Shown: positions 47,897 through 61,078, counted from the stretch's first letter. The stretch is DNA of 64,000 nt from Isoetes taiwanensis (GCA_021234155.1 JAJEKV010000010.1:11738359-11802358), one strand, 5' to 3'. The notes: generated from the sequence alone by a model not told the origin. Translations and numbers: made by a program.

Positions 47897-48827
47897 AAAT
47901 TATTGCCCTGTCATTACTTAGACCATTAGGCAAAATTAAAATAAAACCAAAAAGCTTTAATAAGAAAATATAGTTCATACAAATGGTCTTAAGATATATC
48001 TACAATTAGACAAATCAATTTGTAATAAACTGGCTCAGAGCAATGACTTTGTGTAGTATGGTTGGCTCGTGAGTAAATGACTTTGATGCTACAGTGTTAA
48101 TTGATTTCACATATAGAACATATTCTCCAAATGTGAGATTGTAGACTAATCTAAATTAAGGTGATCAAACACTATGCAAGATTATAAATGTTTGTCTACA
48201 AATTGGGATGTTCCTATTAGGATGCAACCCCTTCTACAATACAAATGCCAAGTGTTTACCAATCCCATTTGAAATCCAAACCCATTTGAAATCCAAAAAC
48301 TTCTGTATCTACAGCCATGAACTAAAAATCTGTAAAATAAGACAGAATGAAGTTATTTGCAGATTTAGAAGATTGAGGCCTCCCACGATGGGCAAAGCTT
48401 TTTCTGGCAGCAAAAATAATGCCTCAGTTTTAGAGTTTCCTTAAGAGGATCGAGCAACTTCACTACAGAATTTTGGATTGTATAAAGAATCAAAGGAAAG
48501 GAGTTCGAAGATATATGTTAAATTTGAAAGACTTATAGAACTTCAGATTTAGAAAACCCCTATAATTTCGCCTTATCAGCATACTTCAAAAATCCGATGT
48601 TTGAAACAATCATGTCCAAATATTGGTGGGGCACAATATATTCTATTGAACATGTGCCCTTCCTCTTCCCATTGTTCGAGGAAAACTTTGCAGCATAATC
48701 TACCCCAAGAATCTTGCTTAAAAGTTAGTGATGCGTATGTGTTTGATATATTGTACAAAACCTGTTTTAGCCTGTTGTTCATCCTTGTTGGGATCAATGG
48801 CATAGGTTGACAGTCTTGTTGTGGGAG
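47897..48827. other. Spacer between CACTA end and OSCA pseudogene
   Basis: No gene is recognised. The part from about 48570 may contain the former 3' UTR of the OSCA-like pseudogene. Confidence 0.45.
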
Positions 48828-50837
48828 CTAAGCTAATGGTGCCTCTGTGTCCAAGGAATCCGTTTGATCCTTGAATATGGGATGCAAATATGCATTCTCT
48901 AAATATAATTCGGTATTCCAAACTGTAGCTGTGTCCAAAATATCCTTTGCATGGCATCCTGAAGAGAACAACAATCATCACATACTTGTGCTGTGCATAT
49001 AAGTTTACCAAAAACCATAATGCGGTGACAACCATGTACCTCCAATGGATATTGGCTATGAAATGCTGCTTCAAAACGCCTTTGCAATACAAATGGAAGA
49101 GAATTGTGAGTACTAAAAGGACAGCAAGGAGAGGTACAAAAGTATCCCTCATTTTTGTGAGAGAACACTCCAATGAGTGTTAACTGTTCTATAATCATTG
49201 ATGCTATAATACGCATCATGTATATGCCAAAATGCTGCTGCACTCTCATACTCTGCTTCATAGACATTGATGACCTGGATAATATTTTTGCCAGGTTAGT
49301 ATGCGATATTCTTAATGAAATCACCACACCAAATATATATCAACTATTAGCTTTACCTGGTGTCTATAGACTACATATGAGAATGCAAAATACACAACAA
49401 TGAATGGCAGGATAAAAGGCGCCAATATTGCATATATCAGACCCAGAAGGAAGTACAGCTGCACCTGAGAGGGAAGCATCAAAGCATCAAAGCCTGCACT
49501 ACCAGGAGACATAGCTTTCTCCCTGTCCTTTTCTGTTTTACAAGAAACAGATTCTTAATGTGGTACAAAAAATAGATGCTTCAGTCGTAACATATCGCCT
49601 GCTACCGACCATCAAACCATCTACCATGATGCATGATGAAAAATGTTGCCTTTATTGGAATGTTATTACCAAGAAGTTTAACAATTCTGCAAATCAAAGA
49701 TTTTAATAGAGCCGCCAGCATGCATATATAAGCACCTATCCTTGTGTTTTAAAAAGAAACGCATGGGTTCCAAAAGGCATCATGCTAAGTGCATGTATCT
49801 AACAACCCAAAAAAACTAATTGGATTTATATGGAAAAGGGCTTAGCCTCTTTTTAGACTAAAGTATACACACCCTGATGGTGATTCATGAAGAAGGGTAA
49901 TGGAGTTGTTGGAAAGCAGCTCCCGCAAGTAATTACAGATGCTAAGAACACATTGATAACAATGAAATAGTAATATTTGGCTGCTGTAACTAACTCCAAC
50001 TTTGATAGTGATATAAAGCCTTCAATTTTGGACATTATCATCAGTATTGTTGGCAGGACAAGTAGAAATAGTTTAAGTACAAGTCCAGGCAAAAATCCTT
50101 GCAAAAAATGACCTGACAAATGGTCTGAAAAATCGTATGTAGGGAGTATCAGTCATGTGAAATGAAATGTGTGTGAACTTATCATGGCACAAATATTACT
50201 CACATCTTAATAATTGGCTTCAAGAACTTCAGCTCTTTTCTCAATGCCTTCTATGTTGGCTAAGGACTGAACAAATGTAACAGGAATAATATAGAAGAAT
50301 ACCAGCAAAAAATACTGCTCCAGTCACTAATAATTTTCGAAAGCATTAAGTTGAATATATGGTATTGCAAGATTTTGCCAGTAAACATCTCTTGGTTCCG
50401 AGGAACATCTGTCAACCACGTAAATGCATTTTACTTTGCCGTGGTTCATGCACAAACTGCAGCCCCCACCGATTCTTAAAGTACACAAACGCCACCGGCA
50501 TTTTTGCCTGATTATCAGAGAGCACACGCTGCCTTTCGCTTCAATCTGCAAAAAACATGGGAGTGATCAGGCATCTGTGTCCACTCATAGCTCAGATTCA
50601 AATTGGTTAGAATAAGAGTCTATAAGTAGTTCAAGCTAAGCAAATGGCATCTCAAAGATCAGATTATATTTATTTGCCTTTGCAATGCCCCCTTTCATAT
50701 TATCCCTTGCTTGCTGTCTCTATCTAAATCTATATTTAAAGCAGGGTCATGCATCTTACCATCTCTGTGACTTCATGCACCTTTCCAGTGTAGTAGTCAA
50801 TGGAATCAACTTTTTTCCCCACAAGTCCCAGAGACAT
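48828..50837 (-). pseudogene. OSCA/CSC1-like (DUF221) channel pseudogene, C-terminal two thirds
   Basis: Minus-strand pieces follow the order of plant hyperosmolality-gated calcium channels: GKKVDSIDYYTGKVHEVTEM (50837-50760), AKMPVAFVYFKNRWG and EPRDVYWQNLAIPY (about 50520-50340), QSLANIEGIEKRAE, LQGFLPGLVLKLFLLVLPTI (about 50110), MVDG and VAGDMLRLKHLFF (about 49620), LYFLLGLIYAILAPFILPF (about 49450), NVYEAEYESAAAFW, RIIASMIIEQLTLIG, then ENAYLHPIFKD and a stop at 48828. Several exon joints remain (e.g. intron 48963-49046). At least five single-base frameshifts and a missing N-terminal part show that the copy is dead. Confidence 0.88.
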
Positions 50838-50840
50838 TTA

Positions 50841-51635
50841 ACCTGCCAAAGTGCCAAGCATTAAATAATCTTGATTTTAAATGGTGCAATTAGCTTCGCT
50901 ATGTTGAAGCTTGGTATGATTTTGTGAAATGCACATAATATTACAATAGAAAATCATCAAAGACACCAAATCTTCCCCGTTTGAAAAAAAGCTGTGAGGA
51001 ACATTGAGACATCAAATTTAACATGGGTATAGTGACAATGCTCTTCTTGAGCAGTTCATCATCTTTTCGCGACTATTAGGTAAGATTGTATTCCATTTTT
51101 AAGCTTGAAAGCGTTGCTAAGATATGACTTTCTGAGACCTTGGTGCCAGTCTGATATGTACACAGATCAAATAAAAGGGCAAACTACTTTCNNNNNNNNN
51201 NNNNAAAAAAAAGGAATAGATGTACCTTTTACCTTAAGGCTCTATTTGCTAAGATTACATTGCTTGCTAGGATAACACATTGACATCGACATTATATTAT
51301 TATGGATGCATTTTTAAGAATTGAATGGGGTGTTATCATAATTTCAAGCTACAATGCAATTAGAACCTTTTCAATATTGCAAGACCCACCTATGTTGCTT
51401 CCTTGTATAGGAACTGATTCGAAAATGGTTTGGAAATGGTTCTGGAAGAGTTCATGTATGGCAAAATATCTTGTGTATTTAAGCTGAAATTTAAGCCATG
51501 TGGTGATTTATGACCTCCAAAATCACAAATGTCAATCAAAACCATATTTTTAAAAAGAAATGTCCATGATAATTAGAAGATAAGGACCAATATACTTAAA
51601 TAAATGCTACATCAAAACCTGTATAAATTTATTCT
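50841..51635. other. Spacer with assembly gap
   Basis: No N-terminal OSCA exons were found here. The stretch includes a 13-N run. Nothing else is recognised. Confidence 0.45.
51192..51204. other. Assembly gap (13 N)
   Basis: Thirteen undetermined bases followed by an A run. A likely low-complexity join in the assembly. Confidence 1.
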
Positions 51636-51733
51636 TTTGAATGAGATTGAATAGTAGAGACAACATAATGTAGACAATGTTATGTCCCTAGAAAATGTGG
51701 TCCTTAAACATCTAGCATCCTATTGTAAAGTAG
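51636..51733 (+). repeat. ~100-bp direct repeat, copy 1
   Basis: Matches 52024-52123: 'gacaacataatgtagacaat' followed by 'aaacatctagcatcctattg' and 'taaagtagaa'. It is part of a cluster of local duplications to 54.8 kb. Confidence 0.8.
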
Positions 51734-52023
51734 AAGCTCAAGCTTATAAAGAATCCATCAATGTGCTTTAGGCTTTTTTAAAGCAATGAAGCCAAAATAG
51801 AGTATGAATTATTGATTCTTTGCGAAATTGATCTAATTGCAAGCCTCATAGCCTTTTGATGCTTAGTTTATGGGTGAAGGGTCCATCCCGCAACAAAGAT
51901 GACCATACTAAATAAAGAAGGAAATGTAGCCATGATGATATCTACAATGATTTTAAAATCTAATAAAGCACTCTAAAGTCATAGACTTCAATATTTAAGG
52001 GTCTAAGGTGCAGACATGTTTTT

Positions 52024-52123
52024 TTGAACTGAGATTGAATAGCAGAGACAACATAATGTAGACAATGTTATGCTCCTAGGAAAATTTGGTTCTTAAACAT
52101 CTAGCATCCTATTGTAAAGTAGA
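52024..52123 (+). repeat. ~100-bp direct repeat, copy 2
   Basis: Second copy of 51636-51733 with a few substitutions. Confidence 0.8.
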
Positions 52124-52499
52124 ATGCAACCTTATCTGCAAGAATCTAGGAGACCATTTTATAATGGTAAAATTGGAGTGCTACCAACCAACCATGGTGA
52201 TTGGATCTCAAACTAATATATTCTTATGAGATAGGGCCCACACCATTTCAAACGATTTTGGAAAAGGTGGCCACAAATATCAATCTCATTATCAATAAGG
52301 CTAATATGCTCTAATTCCACATGAACATGCTATTACAAAGTCATAGTTCCCCAAGACTTTCAAGAAAGTTAATAATATCACGTCCTAATATTTTGAGGGG
52401 GCAAGAGTTACGTTAAAAAAAAAGAAATTTTAAACTTTTCAAAGGCATATCATGCAAAGAATCTAGACAAAACTGAATACAATAATTTACAATATGTAC

Positions 52500-52640
52500 T
52501 TTAAATGATGAAAATTAAACATCTTGTGCTGAGCATAAATTAAATGTATACAAAGTTCATCATTCCAAGTTCAAAGTCAAGGAAAGGCTGGGAGAGCTCA
52601 TACTGTGGAGTCCATGGCAAAATTTATGAGAATTGATGTC
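52500..52640 (+). repeat. Direct repeat matching 54590-54745
   Basis: Shared phrases 'gagcataaattaaatgtata', 'catcattccaagttcaaagt' and 'catggcaaaat' show a second local duplication, with its other copy at 54590-54745. Confidence 0.75.
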
Positions 52641-53262
52641 AGATCTGCCTTATCCAATATACCCTGCTTAACTACATGAATATGATTCTCCATCAAGAAA
52701 AATGAAATTGTATTCCATGTAGCAAACCAAAGCAGCCTATACAAATTTGTTCTATGCATTTTTTTTATCCCTAGCATTTCAGTGCACATGTCCATCTTAT
52801 TCCTTCTAGAGAAACAATATCACCAAATAAACAAAACCCTGGTATGGTCCTTGCTCCAGAGATGTACATGTAGCCCCATTGGTGGTGATGGGTTAGAATG
52901 TATGAGATCTATAAGAAGATCTTGCCTTGCATCTTTTTGTCTGCTCATATTCTGGCCAACACATATTGTGCAAAGAGACATCACATGCTTGAGAATAATA
53001 ATTTGCAGCATAACTTTGTCATTTTTATGAACAAATAGAAAATAAAACTTGAGTAGCAAACAATGCAATAAAAAGATGAAAGCTTACCAATGGCTTGTGA
53101 TGCCCATCAGATACTGCAATGTCATAATTTAAGTATTGGAAGAGGTGAGATTCAGACTCTTGAGTGCAGGCATGCTATATATTTCTGTAAGAAAAACCAG
53201 CAAGTCAGCCCCCTTTCATGTAGCTAAAGAGATCCATCAAGTAAGTATAAATTGACAAATTG
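52640..53262 (+). repeat. ~0.6-kb direct repeat, copy A
   Basis: From 'ccttatccaatatac' to 'gtataaattgacaaat' this matches 53493-54092. Both contain 'tacatgtagccccattggtg' and 'gatctataagaagatcttgc'. No coding sense was found on either strand. Confidence 0.85.
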
Positions 53263-53492
53263 TTATTTGGCCTGGAACACTCTATGTACCTCATAAATGG
53301 TCGTATTTTCAAAGAAGTTTGAAATATTTTTGCAAGTGCAATCATGTTTTTTCTTAAAAGGAGTGGTATTGAAAAGCCATGCTCAAGGCTCAAATATTGA
53401 TGCAAAAGAAAATAACAAACCTTATATTTTAAAGACCTATTTGCTAGCCCAATTCATATGAGCAACCTAAATTAGCATGGATGTATGGACGA

Positions 53493-54092
53493 CGCCTTAT
53501 CCAATATACGGCCTTAACTAATTGAATATGATTCTCCATCAAGAAAAATGAAATTTTATTCCATGTAGCAAACCAAAGAAGCCTATACAAATTTGTTCTA
53601 TGCATTTTTTATCCCTAGCATTTTAGTGCACATGTCCATCTTATTCCTTCTAGAGAAACAATATCACCAAATAAACAATGGCGTATGGTCCTTCGTTCAG
53701 ATGTACATGTAGCCCCATTGGTGGTGATGGGTTAGAATCTATGAGATCTATAAGAAGATCTTGCCTTGCATCTTTTTTGTCTCATATTCGTCAAATACAT
53801 ATTGTCAAAAGAGACATCACATGCTTGAGAATAATAATTTTTGAGGATAACTTTGTCATTTTTTTCATAACAAATGGAAAATAAAGCTTGAGTAGCAAAC
53901 AACGAATAAAAGATGAAAGTTTTACCAACGGCCAGGATGCCCATGAGATCTTGAATGTCATAATTTAAGCGTTGAAGAGGTGAGGTTCAGACTCTTGAGT
54001 GTTGCATGCTATATATTCTGAAAAAAAAAAATCTTGTGGCCCTTTCATGTAGCTAAAGAGATCCATCAAGTGATTATAAATTGACAAATAAA
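53493..54092 (+). repeat. ~0.6-kb direct repeat, copy B
   Basis: Second copy of 52640-53262, slightly shorter, with indels that break all shared open frames. This supports non-coding status. Confidence 0.85.
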
Positions 54093-55806
54093 GTGTTGTG
54101 GATTAGCTACAAAAAAAAGGAAAGCAAATGAGCCCTATTTGGCAAAAAAAGGGGTGAGAATTTAACTTTGGGCCACCAGATGCAAAACCAATCTTAAAAG
54201 GAAGCTGATTTGAAGCTTGCAGAGGTAGAATCCCGCATGAACCCGAGAATAAAATCCTTTTGGGAGGGTTTAGCACAAAGAAGGACGATCGGACATAAAT
54301 CAAGGCCACGATTATGGAATATTTGTTGCCTCGTTGAAGATATCCCGCAAGCAATTATCATGAGCCCTCGCGACACCACAAATATGAAAAAGTAATGCTT
54401 TCTTTGCTTTTCCATCATGCCGCAAGGAGCAGAAAAAGATTATTGTAGGCAAGCTCTAATGCAAGCTCTAAAAGAAAATGTGATGAAGAATTCTTAAGAA
54501 ATGCAAAAACATTGGATCATTGCAACCTTGAAAAAATACATATTTATTTCATCAAAAGAATCTATCCTTGAAGAGATAATGTACAATATGTACAAAATTA
54601 AACATCTTGAGACCTTGAGCATAAATTAAATGTATACAAAGCTCATCATTCCAAGTTCAAAGTCAAGGCCTTTGGAGAGCTATTTATGTATGTGGAAGCT
54701 TCAAGCTGTAAACATGGCAAAATTTTATGAGATTGATGTCGCATTAGCAATGTAAAGGTATGACAAAAGACCACCGGATAAAAGATTTTAGAATACCTAT
54801 TCAACAGGCAATACCAAGACTATAGATGAGATTTTAGATGAGAAACATGTACCAATACCATAAGGAATAAAGTCCTTGAATGTGCTATAATACCTTTCTA
54901 TCGACACAAACATGATATAACATTTTGAACATAAAAATCATTATTAGACAAAAAATCCATGGTATAGATCTTTGTTGGTTGATCCAACTGTTAGTCGTTC
55001 TTTCCATCATACAGGGTTTAGTTTTAAAACAATTTATGGGCAGAATGTATGAACTGGGCAAAGGTTAGAGGCAAAATATTACGGCGTTTACTATTTGAGA
55101 TATGGGGCGGAATAACCCTAGCATAAAGGAAGAAAATCCATTAAAACTCCACATAAGAATCCCATCCAAGAGGGCTTGTCCGAGAAGCACATACATCTAC
55201 TATAAGGCCGCAAAAAAGGTTTTGTTTACGAAACCCTAAAAACAACCTAAATCTATTGTGAAGCTTTGTCAAAAATGATTTTGGACCTCCGTATGAAATC
55301 AAACACAAATAATGCATCAATGAGCGGCAAGATGGTTTCGAGCCCATAGATTATCGGCATTAATCGAGAATAAGAATGCCCTAGAAAATTTCTTGCAAAG
55401 CCGGACCCTCCCGATTTTGTGGGATGCAAACAACGAGAAAATGTATATAGTTAGGGATCATACCAAAGAACTTCCAAATCCAATTTCTTTTTAAATGCTC
55501 GACTAAATTTGAGAGAGGGTAAAATCTTGTCGGACAAAAGTAATTTTGAGTAACGCATGGTTTAAAACCTTTGTTGAGCTGGTTTACAATCGTGGGCATG
55601 CAATGCTAGTGCAATGGGATAAGAAGAAGAAGAAGAAGAAGAAGAAGGATGTTGAGGAAAAACCAAAATCATACGAAAAGTTTTTTCTCCCGATTTTTTT
55701 CATGTGTTTATTCCAAGAAAAAGCCCAAAACCTTAGAAAAATAATTAAAATAAATTCCCAAAACATTTGGTGTATATGAAAAACCAAATTTAAAAGATAG
55801 ATAGAT
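54093..55806. other. Spacer; diverged wax synthase 3' flank from about 54.85 kb
   Basis: No wax synthase coding sequence was recognised here, but 54850-55806 shares ordered short matches with the flank at 22140-23076. A (GAA)n tract lies at 55620-55648. This appears to be a third duplication unit that lost its gene. Confidence 0.4.
55620..55648 (+). repeat. Microsatellite (GAA)n
   Basis: Nine or so 'aag' triplets in a row at the border of the long duplication. Confidence 0.9.
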
Positions 55807-56052
55807 ATGGACACTTAGACATAACTTCCATCTCTGACCCAATGACTTCATTATCTAAACGCAACATGTTTATTATGGAACCTTGGAAAAAAGTTGACTA
55901 CCTAAAATTGTCAAAGGCTCCCCTCTATATAAGGGGAAAAAGTGTGGTGATGCAATGGACCTTCATGCTTTGTGCCTATTCTACATTCTTGCTTCTATTT
56001 TTCACCTCGTTGTACAACATATCCCTCCCACATGGTTTGATGGCTAGTCCTT

Positions 56053-56119
56053 TGGGTTATATTTGGGCCAGAATAGTTCTGGGATGGGTGACCTCCGGGG
56101 AAGTCCCAGTGCTGCACCC
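56053..56119 (+). other. 5S rRNA-like sequence (3' half), copy 2
   Basis: Same as 23272-23340 with one change (cccagtgc for cccggtgc). The C-box GGATGGGTGACCTCC and the end GCTGCACCC are intact. An (ATT)n tract follows at 56150-56172. Confidence 0.65.
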
Positions 56120-57849
56120 AACCACCATACTTTTCCCACTCTAACTAAATTATTATTATTATTATTATTATTTTTTTTGGGGGGTATATTCTATGTCATT
56201 ACCACAATATATAGCAATTCCCAAATGTCCCTTGTAAGATCTATAATAGGGACATCTTGTAGAGCATCCTGCCTAGCGAAGGGATCTGATCCTCGGTGCT
56301 TGGGGCTCGGAACAAGGCATCATGAGCATGGAGGTTGGACACCCTATCCACCATTCATGCCATGGCGGAGATGAACAAGGCTATTTCCATCTACGCCCAA
56401 AACACAGGAGGGAGACCGCGACCATAGACGAGGACCCGATAAAGCCTTGATTCTTGACTTCAAGCTCTTTAGAATAAGGTCAACATGCTAGAGATGAAAC
56501 CTCATCGGCGATGAATCTGCGGTTGCTTCCCAGACTATAGAGGTTAGAGCATAGCTCTATTTCTAGGAACTAGGCGTGCAAGAGATCGACAAACATCACC
56601 TAGCAGGGTAAAGACCTCGAAGCAGATGCTCACGAGCAACTGCAGCAGTGCATGCATGAATTGGCAAGGCAACAATTGCTATAGCAAGAGCTGGCCTCTT
56701 GGCTTCATAGGAGGGAGACCCCACCATATGCTGCAGCTGTTGCTCGTACTCAAATGCCTATGGGTCGCCACAGACAGGCCACAACTGCTCTGTCATGATG
56801 ACATATGTTGCTGCACCCCCAACGTATATCACAACTCGAATCCTGAAGATAGAAGGCAGCACCTGCGGAGACGATCAACATTATCCCGAGGGTTAGAGAA
56901 CACCGGGAGTTAAGACGAAGGAGCCACAATGCCGCGGTTCGAGGCCTACCAAAGGAAGCAGGGGAGAAAGTTATCAGATGGATCCAGAGCTTGGTCCTCT
57001 CGCATGACATTCTATACAGCCGTGCACATAGCATGCACAGATATGATCATATGCCGGACAACCTTGGAGGATATGAATTCATCCTCAATGGCTCCCATTT
57101 GGCAGCATCATTAAAGCCTGTCCTACCGTGGCTCTGCAATTCGTCTCCTGTCTCAATTCGGAGATGGTATGCACATGTGCAAATCACGGCAATGAGTCTG
57201 CATCTTTCCATAGGCAGATGGGTGTGCATGTAGCATTGCATATCTCATTCCAATGTGGGATTTATGTGGCGCAAGCAATATGCTATCTTGAGTTGTTCAA
57301 GTGTGATGGTATCTCAGAGTTTGCTGAGGAAGCAAGCATCAAGGTACTGCCTCAAGCTATGGCGATCTGCCGCTATTTGCATCTATATGTACCCACGCTC
57401 TTGCAAATTCTATCGGATGAGCCACTGAGCTTGTTTTTTCTTCCAACAGGCCTTGAGGCACTTTGGCCCCATTGCTACGGTATAAGCCAGGCTAGGGAGA
57501 AGAACATTGTCCATAGTGACCATCTTCTGGAAGTAGACAATGTGTCAATCAAGGGTTGCCTCTGAAGGGCGAGAAACTTGTCTCCTGCAATAAGATTTGA
57601 TATGAGAACATGGACTTCACCCCAATGGTTGAGCCGTAAGACTTTACGTACTGTTCCAAGTCATTCGGGTAGAAAAGCATGGGACCCTGGACCTCGATTC
57701 CCTATAAAGAATAGGCTCCACCAAGACCTTGAGCAAAACGATTGGTGGGCCCAATCATATAACTTCGCTCTATGATTGTTGTTCTGCATTGCATATAGCA
57801 CCTTACAAACCAATGCCACTCATAGATGGATGAAAACATTATTGCATAG

Positions 57850-58570
57850 TAGAGGGGAACTCCACTCCCAAATACTTGTACATGGATGACACTTCTATAT
57901 TTTGACCTTGGTAACTGAAGGAGGGGGCCCTCAGTTGATGTAAGGATGATATGAGAAGCACCTTACTCTTGGCCAGATTGATGCTCATGTCAATCGCTTG
58001 CTAATATATCCAAGACATTGAGAATATACAACACGTCTGCTGTGATATAAGCTAGGAGGTCCACATCATCAATATATATCAGCTGCTTGGTAATCTAATG
58101 CCGGAGGTGAGTTTTGTCGCCTCTATTTTCAATAAGCCGCTCTCCAACTGATCAATGTACAACACAAACAATGTAGGAGAGAGAGGGCATCCTTGGTGGA
58201 CCCTAATGCAATTGACCGGAGCATATCTTCGACAACCTTGTACATTGAATTCTGCAGACCTGTAGAGACCCCCAACACTTGCAATCTTGTCCATAGCTTT
58301 TCCTGAGGCATCGTATCAAAACCACCAAGCAAGCAATACTGTGTTCCGTAAGCGGTTCTGTTGTCTTGAACTTCGGGCACGCAATATAAAGATGTGATCA
58401 ATGGTTGAGTGTCGCGGTCTGAACCTTGCTTGTGTGAGGGTTCGCACGTCTGCTGCCTCAACCCAGGCCATCAACTGCTGTTCGAGAATTTCGGGCAATT
58501 TTGCAAATATCGAACTGACCATAATTGTTCGGTAATTAGATGGGCAATGGGGGTCACCTACCTTATATAT
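57850..58570 (-). pseudogene. LINE reverse transcriptase remnant, copy 2
   Basis: As in copy 1, but the palm region is better preserved: FDTMPQEKLWTRLQVLG, then VHQGCPLSPTLFVLYIDQL, then YIDDVDLLAYI with the YxDD motif. It is frameshifted and inactive. Confidence 0.85.
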
Positions 58571-59221
58571 AGGACAACTCGGCTAATGGTCCACCACGGG
58601 GAAAACCATCCTATAGCACTATATTGAACATGGCAGTTAGCACCGGACTATGGATGGTGCTGCATACCATCAAGGTCTGGCGCTTCTCCATTGGCTAAAC
58701 GTTGTAAGCCCTGGTCTACATCCGCCTTCGTGATTTCTAGATTCAGCTCTGCTATGGGGTAACACTGCTTCTATCCCCTAAGGGTAAGGGTCATAGAGCT
58801 ACTACAAGTATTGCCCCCATTGTTGAGGAATGATATTCCTTATAAGCTTTTTCTTTGCCAGAAGTTCCTGGGATGATGGCCCAGAAGGAAAAACATTTCT
58901 TGTTGATAAGCCGATGTATCTGGCTTTCTTAGCCTTAAAGAAATGGCGGTATTGTCTTGTCGCATGTGGGCGTAGAGCAGGGTCTGTGACCTATCAGAGC
59001 CAGCAGTTGTGTTCCTTGCACTCAGCATGAAACCATCGGTTACGTGGGAAGGTGGTGGCCCCCCCGTGGTCCGTCGAGGGCAGTTTCTCCCAAAGCACCA
59101 TTTTGCAGCAGACCTGAGGACGTCAATCAGCATGTCCCATGTTGCTCTAGCATAGAGAACTGCAAAATGTCTGCCAAGTCATCTATGATCATCCTTGTAT
59201 AAGCCTCTGCGTGTTCATAGT

Positions 59222-60011
59222 CTAATCACAGTTGAGGCATATGAGGAGGTGCCGCACAGGAGGTTGGAACAACCTCCCGAGCCAGCTGGTTCGAGTCCGC
59301 CTCCTCATCTCTACTATTTGTTCCCACTCGGAAGTGCTTGATGACATGTATATCCTGCTCAGCCACCAACATATATTCCACCACACTAGAACTGCACACC
59401 GGGTTGCCCTGCCTGCAAATGTGCTTGTGAGAAGATGGCCACTATGCCAGTCCATTGCAGATTACCAAGTCAAAGACACTGCAGGTGCAGTTGCAACACA
59501 TTGTCAGTGGAAGGATCAAATCTCATCGATTGTTCCGCACTGATGCCTGCATTAAGTCTCCAATGAGTATGACTCTACCCAACTGCTCATGCTACTGTAT
59601 ATCATCACATAGATAGAGATAAGAATCCAACCTATCCACATCCAATTATGTGTGATAGAAGTTGCTCTCGACATGTAGCAAGTAGCAAACTGCCACAAAG
59701 AGAGGGCCGTTGTTGCAGTGCTGCATGCACACCCACAGATATCGGTTGTGCTTGCTTGTCTTACACAGGAAGACTGACTATGCCAAGGCTGTCCGAAAGT
59801 AGCAGGAGAACCCCCTGTGTCCCCGCTTTCCTGTGCACTCATTGAAGACGGAGTAGCACTGTATCCTGGCAAGTCGGGGAACCTGTGTCCTACATGGCTT
59901 CCATGTTTCCATGAGGAATATGAGGTTTATATCAGTGGCAACTATATTGAGACTATCTCCCTTCTGCCATAGGAAGCCCAAACAATTCCAGGAGTCCATG
60001 CAGAGGCACAA
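59222..60011 (-). pseudogene. LINE AP-endonuclease remnant, copy 2
   Basis: Carries the same SWNCLG start, the METW Glu motif, the frameshifted RVILIGDL and the C-terminal SVVEYMLV as copy 1. The shared lesions show that both descend from an already dead LINE. Confidence 0.75.
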
Positions 60012-60351
60012 TACCTATTTGATTAGGATTTGCAACTGCAGATTCGATAGTGGTTGCACAAGGCGGTGAGGTCGAACCGAAGATCTGGCGTGCATGCAGC
60101 AGCAGGTGAGACAACTAAAGCAGGGTGTGCACTTGTAGTAGGTGAAGCTGAAGCAGGATCAATGGCCGGAGTAGGTAAAGCAGGGTCATGGTCCGAAGCG
60201 ACTGGGTTTGCAGCACTCGATCTTGCCATGGATTAGTCCTCCAGCTCCTCTGTCTGTCAGGGCGCCCTTGACTTTGTCTAACTCATGCCTGCAGTCTTCT
60301 TATTGTGCAGGGGTTAGATCTCGGTCAATATACATGGCAGTTCCCTTCAAC

Positions 60352-61078
60352 CATGGAAAAAATTAGTGGCTATTAATAGCCAAATGGCGATTTTTTAGGG
60401 GGTCTAGGCAATTTTTGCGGCGAATTTTATGAAGGGAGATTTCTTTTAAAAAAATAAAAAATAGCCATAGTTAAAACAAGTATTCCATTATTTTTTTAGG
60501 ATTAGCCAAATCATTTTCCCCCTTTTCCTTAAAGAAAAAGGGAATCATTAATAGCCAAACAAATTGAATTCTTATGAAAGATTTTTACACATCCCCACCT
60601 ACCATCATCAGTGATAGTAGTTTTCAAACTATGAATTTCTATTACATATACCATTAGATGGCCAATATCCATGTAGATGCCTAAAATAACATCTTCCTTC
60701 AAGGGTTAGAGATAAGTGCAATTTGATCGCTATATCTAGAAGGGTGTCATTATATTAAACGTAGTTTAGATTTTGGATGTTATAAGCTATGTTGTGAGCA
60801 TCTATTAAAGCTTTTTCATATTATCTTATGTTAATTGTAGTACAATATGTCTAAAGCTACTGAATTTACATTTTTTTCTTTTTCTAGTTAGAAAAAAATA
60901 TTTATTTGAAAGTTTAAAGCAATATTTAATTCAAAAGTTTCGCCAGGTCCAAATACATATAAATGTAATGATAATAATAACTTTAGCCAAATATATATCA
61001 TAAAATACTGTAAGATTTTAAAAAATAGCCAAAGCGTTTTTTATGAAAAAATATATACTATGCTTAATTTTTTCCCTG
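60352..61078. mobile_element. Non-autonomous hAT element, 727 bp, only in copy 2
   Basis: The left end CATGGAAAAAATTAG and right end CTTAATTTTTTCCCTG are inverted repeats flanked by an exact 8-bp duplication CCTTCAAC (60344-60351 and 61079-61086). Copy 1 has the uninterrupted site at about 27610. The left end matches the 604-bp element at 15113. TAGCCAAA words repeat inside both ends. No coding capacity. Confidence 0.93.
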
